Source: Streptomyces sp.
GTDB taxonomy: Bacteria; Actinomycetota; Actinomycetes; Streptomycetales; Streptomycetaceae
Assembly (NCBI RefSeq): GCF_031181555.1
Contig: NZ_JAPSKQ010000034.1
Coordinates: 12,353 to 48,830, forward strand
DNA: 36,478 bases
Direction: 5' to 3'
In this document: positions 1 to 7,983 of the stretch, in pieces
How positions within the stretch are numbered: position 1 is the stretch's first letter
How the letters are laid out: each line of letters starts with the position of its first letter
The notes under the pieces: generated by a model
Databases searched by the model: none
The model's input: only the letters and a program-made list of their open reading frames with translations
Told to the model about the DNA's origin: nothing
Translations under genes and position numbers: made by a program

Positions 1-123
1 GAGTTCCTCGGCGAGCGCAGTGTGGCCACCGAGGACCACGCGGACGTGGAGAGGGGAACCGTCACCGGCAACACGGCGGTCCTGCGCCGGGCGATCGTCG
101 ACGAGGCGGGTCAGCGGCCGTAA
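1..123 (+). CDS. C-terminal end of an unidentified protein (partial)
   Basis: The first 123 bases read open in frame 1 and end at TAA, giving about 40 residues that finish with VDEAGQRP. The start lies outside the window. The codons are GC-ending like the neighbouring genes, which supports a real coding end. I do not recognise the family. A perfect 16-bp inverted repeat about 180 bp downstream might be its terminator. Confidence 0.5.
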   Translation, partial: EFLGERSVATEDHADVERGTVTGNTAVLRRAIVDEAGQRP

Positions 124-533
124 CCGGCCCCGTCAGTCCCCGGCGTCCCCGACGTTCTCGTTCCACGGCTGTGGACGGCGCGCGGCGGACTCCCGCATCA
201 CCGTGGCGCACCCGGGATCGTCGAGCGGCACGATCTCCATGCCGTGCCCGGCCGGCCGGTCGTGCCCGCCGTGGAGGGCGGCCGCCTCGCCGGTCACCAC
301 CCGGTACTGCTCCGGACCGGTCCGGCGGTCCGGAGCAGTACCGGCACGGGGACGGCGTCGTCACCACTGTCGTGCCGCGGTACGGCCGCCGCCGTCCCGC
401 CGCGCGGAAGGCGGCGGTCTGCGGGGCGGCGGCCCCCTGGACGCCGACCCCCGTCGGGCCCGCCCGACCGGCTCTGTACCCTGGCCCGATCATCGCCGCA
501 CGGGCGGTGGTGGGCCCCGGGTGGGAGGAAGTC
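124..533. other. Intergenic stretch, no gene supported
   Basis: About 410 bases between the upstream stop and the phosphatidyltransferase start. Open frames on both strands exist here only because of the high GC; none has a ribosome-binding site or recognisable protein features. The only structure I see is the inverted repeat at 301-344. Confidence 0.5.
301..344. terminator. Perfect 16-bp inverted repeat, possible terminator or operator
   Basis: CCGGTACTGCTCCGGA (301-316) is exactly reverse-complemented at 329-344 across a 12-base loop. No T-tract follows on either strand, so a classical rho-independent terminator is uncertain; Streptomyces terminators often lack a U-tract. Confidence 0.5.
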
Positions 534-1301
534 ATGGGTGCCGCACCGGTACTTGAGGAGCTGCGGGAGGTCTGCCAGCCGCAGGCCAAGCTGGCGAGCC
601 GCAACGGCGAGCACTGGGCCGGCCGGCTCTACATGCGCAGGATCTCGCTGCGCACCACCCGGCAGCTGGTGCGCACCCCGGTCACCCCGGACCAGTTGAC
701 CTGGACCATGGTCGTCTGCGGGGTCGCCGCCGGTGCCGCGCTGATGATCCCCGGCCTGACCGGTGCGGTCCTCGCCGTGGTCCTCATGCAGCTGTTCCTG
801 CTCTTCGACTGCGTGGACGGCGAAGTCGCCCGCTGGAAGGGCCAGAACAGCGCGGCCGGCATCTACGTCGACCGGCTCGGCGCGTACCTCGCCGACGCGG
901 CGCTGATGGCGGGCGCCGGGTACCGGGCGGCCGAGTCGGGCGTCGGCGGCTGGCTGTCGGTCGGCATCGCGACCGCCCTCGGGGTCGTCCTGCTCAAGGC
1001 GTCCACCGACCTGGTGGACGTGGCCCGCGCCCGGCGCGGACTGGCCGTCGCCGACGACGAGTCCACCCGCCCGCGCTCGCAGGGCGTGGCCACCGTGCGC
1101 CGGATCGCCGCCGCGTTCAAGATCCACCGGGTGACCAACGGCATCGAGGCCTCCCTCGTCCTGCTGGTCGCGGCCGTCGCCGACACGGTGACCGGCGGCA
1201 TCGAGCCGACGCGCTGGGCGCTGGGCGCGCTGGCCGTCATCACGTGGGTGATGGTCCCGGCCCACCTGCTGTCGATCCTGTCGTCGTCGCGGTTGCGCTG
1301 A
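534..1301 (+). CDS. CDP-alcohol phosphatidyltransferase family membrane protein
   Basis: A 255-residue integral membrane enzyme expected to move a phospho-alcohol group from a CDP-activated donor to an acceptor in phospholipid or related synthesis. The family motif is visible near residues 86-115: DCVDGEVAR followed by GIYVDRLGAYLAD. Hydrophobic segments follow at about 55-85, 120-165 and 205-250. The ATG at 534 is preceded by GGGAGGA (521-527), so longer in-frame extensions upstream are not needed. In the usual D-x2-DG-x2-AR-x8-G-x3-D-x3-D pattern the last aspartate position appears to be alanine (DRLGA), with an Asp four residues later. The substrate cannot be told from sequence. It stands alone, with an IR upstream and a convergent TetR gene downstream. 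Confidence 0.85.
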   Translation: MGAAPVLEELREVCQPQAKLASRNGEHWAGRLYMRRISLRTTRQLVRTPVTPDQLTWTMVVCGVAAGAALMIPGLTGAVLAVVLMQLFLLFDCVDGEVARWKGQNSAAGIYVDRLGAYLADAALMAGAGYRAAESGVGGWLSVGIATALGVVLLKASTDLVDVARARRGLAVADDESTRPRSQGVATVRRIAAAFKIHRVTNGIEASLVLLVAAVADTVTGGIEPTRWALGALAVITWVMVPAHLLSILSSSRLR

Positions 1302-1520
1302 GGTACGCCGGGCAGACGCGGAGGGCGCCCGCGCCCTTCGGCACGGCCCGCACGCGGGCGTGAGCGCCTCGCTCCGTGCGCCGATCGCCGCCCGCGGGGC
1401 CTCGCGCGCCGCGCGCGGGGAGAACCGTTCCTCACGGGTGCGGACCCGCTGCGTCGGGACCCCGGTCGGCCGGGCGGGGCGACGGAACGGGGACGGCGTC
1501 GCCCGGACGGCGGTGCGAGG

Positions 1521-2117
1521 CTACTCCGCGCTGATCGAACGCCAGATCCGTTCCGGCAGAACGCGTGCGGCTTCGTCCAGGTCGACGTCGTCGAAGCCGG
1601 AGAGCCAGCGCCGTGCCGTGCCGACGACCGGGCCCAGCACCAGGGACTCGACCAGCGGGAGCGGGAGCGGGGCCACCTCGCCGGCCTCGATCCGGGGCCG
1701 CAGCCACTGCGCGAACGCCGAGACCCTGGCCTCCTGGGCGTCGCGCAGCTCCCTGCCCCGCTCCATGCCGACCCGGTCCGCCCGCGAGGAGTGCACGAGC
1801 AGCGCGGCGGCCCGGTGCTCCTGAATGAACGTCAGATAGGCGCGGGTGAGGGCGCCCACGCCCTCGCGGGCGGTACGGGCCGGTCCCAGGGCCGTGGCCA
1901 GCTCGCCCAGCAGCCGGCCCAGCCAGCGCCGGGCGAGTGCCTCGTACAGCCCGTCGATGCTGCCGAAGTGGTGGTAGAGGCTGCCCAGGCTGACCCCGCT
2001 GGCCCGGGTGACCGCGCTGACGGTGAGACCCTGCTCGCCCGACTCCCCGTAGACGCGCAGCGCCGCGTCCAGGAGGTGCTCGGCGGTGACCTCACCGCGG
2101 TGCTGCTTGGGGCTCAT
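1521..2117 (-). CDS. TetR/AcrR family transcriptional regulator
   Basis: A 198-residue repressor-type protein. Residues 9-55 form the TetR helix-turn-helix: LLDAALRVYGESGEQGLTV is followed by a recognition segment containing SLGSLYHHFGS. The remainder is a helical ligand-binding domain. The ATG at 2117 is the first start after an AT-rich intergenic segment that holds a symmetric half-site array (2135-2173), the obvious candidate for its own operator. The neighbour across that operator is a decayed EamA transporter, so the original target may be lost. The ligand is unknown. Confidence 0.85.
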   Translation of the reverse strand: MSPKQHRGEVTAEHLLDAALRVYGESGEQGLTVSAVTRASGVSLGSLYHHFGSIDGLYEALARRWLGRLLGELATALGPARTAREGVGALTRAYLTFIQEHRAAALLVHSSRADRVGMERGRELRDAQEARVSAFAQWLRPRIEAGEVAPLPLPLVESLVLGPVVGTARRWLSGFDDVDLDEAARVLPERIWRSISAE

Positions 2118-2134
2118 CGCAGGGCCGTCGTCCC

Positions 2135-2173
2135 ATTCTGGAGCGATTTTCTAGAATCCTCTTCCAATTCTAG
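2135..2173. promoter_or_regulatory. Three half-site operator candidate upstream of TetR gene
   Basis: ATTCTGG (2135-2141), CTAGAAT (2151-2157) and ATTCTAG (2167-2173) lie at an exact 16-bp step in alternating orientation. The last two form a perfect 7-bp inverted repeat over a 9-base spacer. The site is 18-56 bp upstream of the TetR start and is AT-rich for this genome, as expected for an autoregulatory TetR operator overlapping a promoter. Confidence 0.6.
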
Positions 2174-2379
2174 CCCGGACTGATTCAGACTGGCCCTGCC
2201 GGCGTGCGCGTCCGCCCGTGTGCTGCGGGGGAACGGGCGGGCCGCCGCCGGTCGAGCGGTGGCGAACGCGGCGGACCACGGCAGCGGTGCGGGCGTGGCC
2301 GAGCCGCGCGACCAGCGGTCATCGGCGGCACCGATGACCCCATCGGCGGGACGCCCCGGCAGCGCGTGGACCACCCCCG

Positions 2380-3062
2380 CGCACCCTCGCCCTCGCCGTC
2401 CTCGGCGGCGTGTTCATCGTCTTCAACTGGGTGTTCCTCTTCGAGTCGTACGAGAACACCTCCATCTCGGTCGCCACGGCCGTCCACCACACCCAGCCGT
2501 TCCACGTGGTGCTGCTGGGCGCCCTGCTGTTCCGCGAGCGCCTCACCGCCGCCAAGGTCGGCTGGATCGCCGTCGCCTTCGCCGGACTGGTCCTCGTCTC
2601 CGGCGTCACCCCGGAGACTTCACCGGCGGCGGCGCCTACCTGACCGGCATCGGCCAGGCCCTCCTCGCCGCGCTCCTGTACGGCCTGTCCACCCTGGTCA
2701 CCATGGGGGTGCCCCCGCGCGTCGAGCAGCGGGGGAGCGTCACCGGCGTACGGCCGCACCTCGTCGCCCTCGTCCAGGTCCTCGCCGGCATCCCGCTCCT
2801 GCTGCCGTTCGCCGACTTCGGCGCCATGGCCGGCACCGGCGCGGGCTGGGGCTGGCTGGCCGGGCTCGGCGTCCTCCACACGGGCCTGATGTACGTCCTG
2901 GTGTACGCCGCCTACGCCAAGCTCCCGACCTCGAAGATCGCCGTCCTGGCCTTCGTCCACCCGGCCGTGGCGATGGTCGTGGACTGGGCGGTGTACGGCC
3001 ACCACATCGGCCTCGTCCAGGCGCTCGGCGTCCCGCTGACCGTCATGGCGAGCCTCGGGGTC
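2380..3062 (+). pseudogene. EamA/DMT-family transporter, N-truncated and frameshifted
   Basis: The protein is recognisable in two frames. Codons from about 2380 to 2615 encode membrane segments (VLGGVFIVFNWVFLFESY, AAKVGWIAVAFAGLVLVSGV). The reading then has to shift by a missing base near 2616-2622 (CACCCCGGAG) to continue as DFTGGGAYLTGIGQALLAALLYG and further helices up to VMASLGV near 3060. EamA proteins are small-molecule exporters with ten helices. The first two or so helices are not found in any frame, and no start with a ribosome-binding site is seen. A palindromic repeat (2705-2738) is inserted in the second half as an in-frame stretch. The 3' end touches the convergent LysR gene. 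Real decay is likely given the missing N-terminus; the one-base shift alone could be a sequencing error. Confidence 0.7.
2705..2738 (-). repeat. GC-rich palindromic repeat, copy 1 (reverse orientation)
   Basis: On the minus strand this reads CTCCCCCGCTGCTCGAC then GCGCGGGGGCACCCCC. It matches the copies at 13212-13272 and 22426-22464: CTCCCCC, a short CGCTCG-containing centre, then GCGGGGG-ACCCCC. It sits inside the EamA reading frame, where it adds residues that interrupt a helix-loop region. Confidence 0.6.
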
Positions 3063-3812
3063 ACCTCGGCGCGGCCTGCTCGGCCACGAGTCTCCGCGCC
3101 TGCTCCACGAACAGCCGCGCGTGCGCCGGAAGCCGCTTCCCGGCCCGCCACGCCAGTTGCGTCCGAAGCGTGAACGGCGGCTCCCAGTCCAGCCGCACCA
3201 AAGAGCCCTCCGCGAGTTCGGCGGCGACCGTCACCTCGGCCAGCAGCGGCTGCCGTACGAGAGCGGCGGTGGTCACCGGCGCGCCGGACGCCGGATGCCC
3301 GGGCGCCGCCACCAGCGCCAGCGGCTCGACCGCCGGCACCTCGCCCTCCAGCCCCGGATGCTCCGTCTCCGTCTCCATCAGGAAACCGAGGTCGTACGCC
3401 CCCTGCCGCAGCGCCTGCCGGGTCTCGTCCCCGGTCGTGGTGCGCAGCGCGAGGCGCACCCTCGGGTGGCGGTGGTGGAGGTACTCCAGCAGCGGCGGCA
3501 GCCGGTACGACGTCAGCGACTCCATGGTGCCGACGACGAGCGACCCGGCCGGCTCCTCCGCCCCGGCGACGGCCGCCCGCGCCTCCTCGCTCGGCTCGAT
3601 GATCCGCCGCGCGTACGGCAGCAGCCGCTCGCCCGCCTCCGTCAGCCGGATCCGGCTGCCCAGCGGTCGAACAACTCCGTGCCCAGCGAGGACTCCAGGG
3701 AGCGGATCCGACCGGTCACGCTGGACTGCGCGTACGTCAGTTCGGCGGCGGCCCGGGTGAAGCTCAGGACGGTGGCGACCTTCTCGAACGTGACGAGGAG
3801 CCGCAGCTCCAT
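3061..3812 (-). pseudogene. LysR-family transcriptional regulator, one-base frameshift
   Basis: The N-terminal LysR helix-turn-helix begins at the ATG at 3812 ([20 protein letters not shown], then AELTYAQSSVTGRI) and runs to LFDRW, where the frame hits a stop at 3642. Supplying one base near 3664 restores LFDRLGSRIRLTEAGERLL and joins to the effector-binding domain that reads open to 3061. The whole gene would be about 250 residues, shorter than the usual 290-310. The start overlaps the stop of the upstream PLDc_N gene (TGATG). As it stands the product would be a DNA-binding stub. A real loss-of-function or a sequence error fits equally well. Confidence 0.75.
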
Positions 3813-4225
3813 CACTCGCCCCGGTCCCGCTCGTCCTTGTCCCCGTCCTTGCCCTTGCCCTCGTCCTCGCCCTTGTCCAGGTCCGGGCCCGGGGTCCCGT
3901 CCTGCTCCTTGCTCCCGCCCCCGGGGCGGCGGTTCCCGTCGTCGCTCAGCGACTTGAGGAACTCGGGGTTGTCGTCGGGCGCCACCCACTGCTGCCGGCC
4001 GCCCCGGCTCCAGGCGGACCCGATGGCGCCGCCCGCGCCCGCGGGGTGCCGCTTCTTGCCGGCGATGAGCCACGAGATCGATCCGACGAGCGGGAACAGC
4101 AGGACGAGGATCGCCCACAGCGGCTTGGGCATGTGACGGATGTCCTCGTCCTTCGTGCTGATGCAGTCGATGAACGCGTAGACGCTCAGTGCCAGGGGGA
4201 CGAGGAACATCAGCACCCGGAGCAT
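3812..4225 (-). CDS. Small membrane protein with PLDc_N (phospholipase D-nuclease N-terminal) domain
   Basis: A 137-residue protein starting at ATG 4225. Two hydrophobic helices lie at about residues 3-20 and 36-54, with the typical PLDc_N signature between and after them ([20 protein letters not shown], then [16 protein letters not shown]). The C-terminal third is low-complexity and strongly charged (repeated [11 protein letters not shown] pattern), probably cytoplasmic and disordered. The family's function is not established. It ends one base into the start of the LysR gene, so the two are probably co-transcribed. Confidence 0.8.
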   Translation of the reverse strand: MLRVLMFLVPLALSVYAFIDCISTKDEDIRHMPKPLWAILVLLFPLVGSISWLIAGKKRHPAGAGGAIGSAWSRGGRQQWVAPDDNPEFLKSLSDDGNRRPGGGSKEQDGTPGPDLDKGEDEGKGKDGDKDERDRGE

Positions 4226-4303
4226 GGGGCCTCTCCAGACAGAAAGGGGGCGGCGGGGCCGTCGTCACAGCCCCCAGGTACAGGGCCAGGGTAGCCGCTC
4301 GGG

Positions 4304-4309
4304 GATACT
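4304..4309 (+). promoter_or_regulatory. Candidate -10 element for a leaderless menaquinone transcript
   Basis: GATACT ends 7 bases before the ATG at 4317, and no convincing ribosome-binding site separates them. This is the spacing expected when transcription begins at or next to the start codon, common in actinobacteria. No clear -35 was found. Confidence 0.35.
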
Positions 4310-4316
4310 TGACCGC

Positions 4317-5768
4317 ATGGCTTACGACGATCTTCGCTCCCTGCTCAGGGCGCTGGAGCGCGAGGGTGACCTCAAGCGCATCAAGGCCGAGGTCGACCCG
4401 CACCTGGAGGTCGGTGAGATCGTCGACCGGGTGCAGAAGGCCGGCGGTCCCGCGCTGCTCTTCGAGAACGTGCGCGGCTCGAGCATGCCCCTCGCGATGA
4501 ACGTGTACGGCACCGACCGCCGCCTGCTGAAGGCGCTCGGCCTGAAGTCGTACGCGGAGATCTCCGAGAAGATCGGCGGTCTGCTCAGGCCCGAACTGCC
4601 GCACGGCTTCGTCGGCGTGCGCGAGGCCTTCGGCAAGCTCGGCGCGATGACGCACGTACCGCCGAAGAAGGTGAAGGACGCGCCGGTGCAGGAGGTCGTC
4701 CTGCACGGCGACGACGTGGACCTCGAACAGCTCCCCGCCCTGTTCACCTGGCCCAAGGACGGCGGCTCCTTCTTCAACCTGGGCCTGACCCACACCAAGG
4801 ACCCCGAGACGGGCGTCCGCAACCTCGGCCTGTACCGCCTCCAGCGCCACGACAGGCGCACCATCGGCATGCACTGGCAGATCCACAAGGACAGCCGCAA
4901 CCACTACCAGGTCGCCGCCCGGCGCGGCGAGCGGCTGCCGGTCGCCATCGCCTTCGGCTGCCCGCCCGCCGTGACGTACGCCTCCACCGCCCCGCTCCCC
5001 GGCGACATCGACGAGTACCTCTTCGCCGGGTTCCTGCAGGGCAAGCGGGTCGAGATGGTCGACTGCAGGACGGTCCCGCTCCAGGTCCCCGCGCAGGCGG
5101 AGGTCGTCCTGGAGGGCTGGCTGGAGCCGGGCGAGATGCTGCCCGAGGGCCCCTTCGGCGACCACACCGGCTTCTACACCCCGCAGGAGCCCTTCCCGGC
5201 CCTGAGGATCGACTGCGTGACGATGCGCAGGCGCCCGCTGCTCCAGTCGATCGTCGTCGGCCGCCCCCCGACGGAGGACGGCCCGCTCGGCCGCGCGACG
5301 GAACGCTTCTTCCTCCCCCTGTTGAAGATCATCGTCCCGGACATCGTGGACTACCACCTCCCCGAGGCCGGCGGCTTCCACAACTGCGCGATCGTCTCGA
5401 TCGACAAGAAGTACCCGAAGCACGCGCAGAAGGTCATGCACGCCATCTGGGGCGCCCACATGATGTCGCTGACCAAGCTGATCGTGGTCGTCGACTCCGA
5501 CTGCGACGTGCACGACCTGCACGAGGTCGCCTGGCGGGCGCTCGGCAACACCGACTACGCCCGCGACCTCACCGTCGTCGAGGGCCCCGTGGACCACCTC
5601 GACCACGCCTCGTACCAGCAGTTCTGGGGCGGCAAGGCGGGCATCGACGCGACGAAGAAGTGGCCGGAGGAGGGGTACACGCGCGACGGCGGCTGGCCGG
5701 ACATGGTCGAGTCCGATCCGGACACGGCCGAACGGGTGACGAAGCGGTGGAAGGAGTACGGGCTGTGA
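4317..5768 (+). CDS. mqnL: UbiD-family decarboxylase of the futalosine menaquinone pathway
   Basis: A 483-residue UbiD-type decarboxylase using prenylated FMN. It is thought to remove the carboxyl group from a prenylated 1,4-dihydroxy-6-naphthoate late in futalosine-route menaquinone synthesis. Visible family hallmarks: an N-terminal segment ending in LFENVRG (about 45-54), NLGLYRLQRHD with the conserved Arg near 174, LEGWLEPGEMLPEGPFGDHTG (about 265-285) with the conserved glutamates, and a C-terminal KRWKEYGL. The ATG at 4317 is chosen because homology begins there and a -10-like GATACT lies just upstream. Its stop overlaps the GTG of the next gene (GTGA), so the decarboxylase and prenyltransferase are translationally coupled. 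The pathway role rests on the neighbours (UbiA-like, UbiX-like and MqnE); the exact substrate is inferred. Confidence 0.88.
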   Translation: MAYDDLRSLLRALEREGDLKRIKAEVDPHLEVGEIVDRVQKAGGPALLFENVRGSSMPLAMNVYGTDRRLLKALGLKSYAEISEKIGGLLRPELPHGFVGVREAFGKLGAMTHVPPKKVKDAPVQEVVLHGDDVDLEQLPALFTWPKDGGSFFNLGLTHTKDPETGVRNLGLYRLQRHDRRTIGMHWQIHKDSRNHYQVAARRGERLPVAIAFGCPPAVTYASTAPLPGDIDEYLFAGFLQGKRVEMVDCRTVPLQVPAQAEVVLEGWLEPGEMLPEGPFGDHTGFYTPQEPFPALRIDCVTMRRRPLLQSIVVGRPPTEDGPLGRATERFFLPLLKIIVPDIVDYHLPEAGGFHNCAIVSIDKKYPKHAQKVMHAIWGAHMMSLTKLIVVVDSDCDVHDLHEVAWRALGNTDYARDLTVVEGPVDHLDHASYQQFWGGKAGIDATKKWPEEGYTRDGGWPDMVESDPDTAERVTKRWKEYGL

Positions 5769-6667
5769 GCAGCGCCTCCGCCGCGATTCCCCAGCCGGGG
5801 CGCACGAAAGCCTTCCTGCGCCTGGTGATGATCGAGCACTCGGTCTTCGCGCTGCCCTTCGCCTACATCGCCGCGCTGACGGCGATGTTCCAGCTGGACC
5901 GGAACATCCACTGGGGCAGACTGCTGCTGGTCACCATCTGCATGGTCGGGCTGCGCACCTTCGCGATGGCCGCCAACCGGATCATCGACCGCGAGATCGA
6001 CGCCCGCAACCCGCGCACCGCCCACCGCGAGCTGGTCACCGGCGCGGTGTCGGTGAAGCACGCGTGGACCGGCGCGCTGATCGCCCTGGCGGTGTTCCTC
6101 GGCGCGGCGGCCCTGCTCAACCCCCTCTGCCTGGCCCTCGCGCCGGTCGCGGTCGTCCCGATGGTGGTCTACCCGTACGGCAAGAGGTTCACCGACTTCC
6201 CGCAGGCCATCCTGGGCCTCGCCCAGGCGATGGGCCCGGTCGGCGGCTGGCTGGCGATCACCGGCGCGTGGTCCTGGGACGCGGTCGTGCTCGGCCTGGC
6301 GGTCGGTGTCTGGATCGGCGGCTTCGACCTGATCTACGCCTGCCAGGACGTCGACGCCGACCGCGAGATCGGCGTGCGGTCGGTCCCGGCCCGCTTCGGC
6401 GTCCCGGCCGCCATCTGGGGCGCCCGGGCCTGCCACACCGTGACGACGGCCCTGTTCGCCTGGTACGCGGTCCGCACCGACGCCGGCGCGTTCTTCTGGC
6501 TGGGCCTGCTGATCGTCGCCGCGGCCTTCGTCTACGAGCACACCATCGTCCGCCCGCACGACCTGTCCCGCGTGAACCGGGCCTTCTTCAGCGTCAACGG
6601 GTTCATCGGCATCGCCCTGTTCGTGTGCGCGCTGCTGGACCTGCTGGTGCGGGGCCTGACGGTCTGA
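5765..6667 (+). CDS. mqnP: UbiA-family prenyltransferase, menaquinone (futalosine) pathway
   Basis: A 300-residue polytopic membrane enzyme that attaches the polyprenyl chain to the naphthoate ring. The two magnesium-binding motifs are clear: NRIIDREIDARNPRT (from residue 71) and YACQDVDADREIG (from residue 191), plus YPYGKRFTDFPQ in the loop between helices. Eight to nine hydrophobic segments fit the family. The GTG at 5765 overlaps the stop of the UbiD gene by four bases. Without the neighbours it could be a UbiA or 4-hydroxybenzoate enzyme, but the cluster with MqnE and UbiD/UbiX argues for MqnP. Confidence 0.88.
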   Translation: MSSASAAIPQPGRTKAFLRLVMIEHSVFALPFAYIAALTAMFQLDRNIHWGRLLLVTICMVGLRTFAMAANRIIDREIDARNPRTAHRELVTGAVSVKHAWTGALIALAVFLGAAALLNPLCLALAPVAVVPMVVYPYGKRFTDFPQAILGLAQAMGPVGGWLAITGAWSWDAVVLGLAVGVWIGGFDLIYACQDVDADREIGVRSVPARFGVPAAIWGARACHTVTTALFAWYAVRTDAGAFFWLGLLIVAAAFVYEHTIVRPHDLSRVNRAFFSVNGFIGIALFVCALLDLLVRGLTV

Positions 6668-6714
6668 GCGGCCGTGCGGCCCCCCACCCGCGCCGGGAGA
6701 AACCCCACCGCCGG

Positions 6715-6720
6715 TAGGCT
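6715..6720 (+). promoter_or_regulatory. Candidate -10 element for leaderless ubiX transcript
   Basis: TAGGCT is followed by six bases (CGTGAT) and then the GTG start at 6727, with no ribosome-binding site. The mqnA start at 21344 has nearly the same arrangement (TAGCCT, CACGAT, GTG), suggesting a shared promoter type. Confidence 0.45.
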
Positions 6721-6726
6721 CGTGAT

Positions 6727-7401
6727 GTGAACGCAGGAGAATCGGGGCGCAAGCCTTGGATCGTGGGGGTGTCCGGGGCATCCGGGACGCCCTACGCAGC
6801 CGCTGTGCTGCGTGCGCTTCTGGCGGCGGGGGAGAGCGTCGACCTCGTCGTCAGCCGGGCCTCGCGGCTCACCCTGCTCGACGAGACCGGCATCTCCTTC
6901 CGGGACGCCCACTGGCGGGACGACCTGCGCCAATGGCTGGCCCGGGGCGCGGACGGCAAGCCGGACACCTTCGCCGTGGACCTCGACGGCGTACGGCACT
7001 GGGCCGCCGGTGACCTCGCGGCCGGGCCGTCCTCGGGGTCGTATCCGAGCAAGGGCATGCTGATCGTGCCCGCCTCCACGGCCTGTGTGGCCGGGGTGGC
7101 GCTCGGGCTGTCCAAGGACCTGTTGCAGCGGGCGGCGAGCGTGACCCTGAAGGAGGGGCGCACGCTGGTCGTGGCCGTGCGGGAGGCCCCGCTGAACGGC
7201 CGGACCCTGCGGCACCTGGTCGCCCTCGACGACGCGGGCGCGGCCGTGGTGCCCGCCTCACCGGCCTTCTACGCGGGCGCGACGCACATCCAGGACCTGG
7301 TCGACTTCGTCGCCGGACGCGTACTCGACGCGGCGGGCGTCGAACACCGGCTCTACCGCCGCTGGGAGGGCGAACTCGGCGGCGGCTCCCGCACGGACTG
7401 A
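6727..7401 (+). CDS. ubiX: UbiX-family flavin prenyltransferase
   Basis: A 224-residue enzyme that joins dimethylallyl phosphate to reduced FMN, making the prenyl-FMN cofactor the UbiD-type partner needs. The N-terminal Rossmann segment GVSGASGTPYA (about 14-24) binds the flavin phosphate. SYPSKGMLIVPASTACVAG, LSKDLLQRAASVTLKEGR and REAPL are the expected conserved stretches. The GTG at 6727 follows a -10-like TAGGCT by six bases, so translation is probably leaderless. It has its own promoter but lies only 59 bases after the prenyltransferase. The pairing with UbiD supports a role in menaquinone decarboxylation (sometimes called mqnM). Confidence 0.88.
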   Translation: MNAGESGRKPWIVGVSGASGTPYAAAVLRALLAAGESVDLVVSRASRLTLLDETGISFRDAHWRDDLRQWLARGADGKPDTFAVDLDGVRHWAAGDLAAGPSSGSYPSKGMLIVPASTACVAGVALGLSKDLLQRAASVTLKEGRTLVVAVREAPLNGRTLRHLVALDDAGAAVVPASPAFYAGATHIQDLVDFVAGRVLDAAGVEHRLYRRWEGELGGGSRTD

Positions 7402-7458
7402 GCACTCGCCGCAACGGCACGGCAACGCACCACCTTTCAGGAACTTTCATCCTCTTCA

Positions 7459-7935
7459 ATGGAAGGCTTCGATTCGATGGACGCGGTGGACAGGCAGCTC
7501 ATCCAGGCCCTGAGGGAGAACGGCCGGGCCTCCTACGCGGAGCTGGGGCGCCTCGTCGGCCTGTCGGGACCCAGCGTCACCGACCGCATCAACCGGCTGG
7601 AGGCGGCCGGTGTCATCACCGGCTACCGGGCCACCGTGGACGCCGCCTCGCTCGGCCTCGGCGTGACCGCCCTGATCGGCATCTCGCTCTCGGACGCCGC
7701 CGACCACGAGGACGTGGCGCAGCGGCTGAAGGACCTGAGGGAGATCGAGGACTGCTGGTTCATCGCCGGTGACGACTCCTTCATGCTCAAGGTGCGGGCG
7801 AGCGACGTGGACGGGCTGGAGAAGATCATCCGCCGGCTGTCCGGCACCAAGGGCGTCTCGCGGACCCGGACCACCATCGTGCTCTCCACGAAGTGGGAGA
7901 ACCGCGTCGGTGAGCTGCCCGAAGAGGTCCACTAG
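7459..7935 (+). CDS. Lrp/AsnC family transcriptional regulator
   Basis: A 158-residue regulator. Residues 7-55 are the AsnC-type helix-turn-helix (DAVDRQLIQALRENGRASYA, with LSGPSVTDRINRLEAAGVI as recognition helix), and residues 70-150 form the RAM ligand-binding domain. Two starts are possible: ATG 7459, or ATG 7477, which has GGAAGG (7461-7466) at normal distance and gives the usual short family N-terminus (MDAVDRQ). Position between ubiX and mqnE suggests co-regulation with menaquinone genes, but no operator was identified and the effector is unknown. Confidence 0.88.
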   Translation: MEGFDSMDAVDRQLIQALRENGRASYAELGRLVGLSGPSVTDRINRLEAAGVITGYRATVDAASLGLGVTALIGISLSDAADHEDVAQRLKDLREIEDCWFIAGDDSFMLKVRASDVDGLEKIIRRLSGTKGVSRTRTTIVLSTKWENRVGELPEEVH

Positions 7936-7983
7936 CCGGGGCGTACGGTTGACGGAGTCTGCCTGGAGAAAAGAGGTATCGGC

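Noticed and set aside
1302..1520. Several short GC hairpins between the phosphatidyltransferase and TetR genes
   Set aside because: Arms are short with very small loops and expected by chance at this GC content, so none was called as a terminator.
3640..3680. Programmed frameshift in the LysR gene
   Set aside because: No slippery run is present at the junction and LysR regulators are not known to use frameshifting; mutation or sequence error is simpler.
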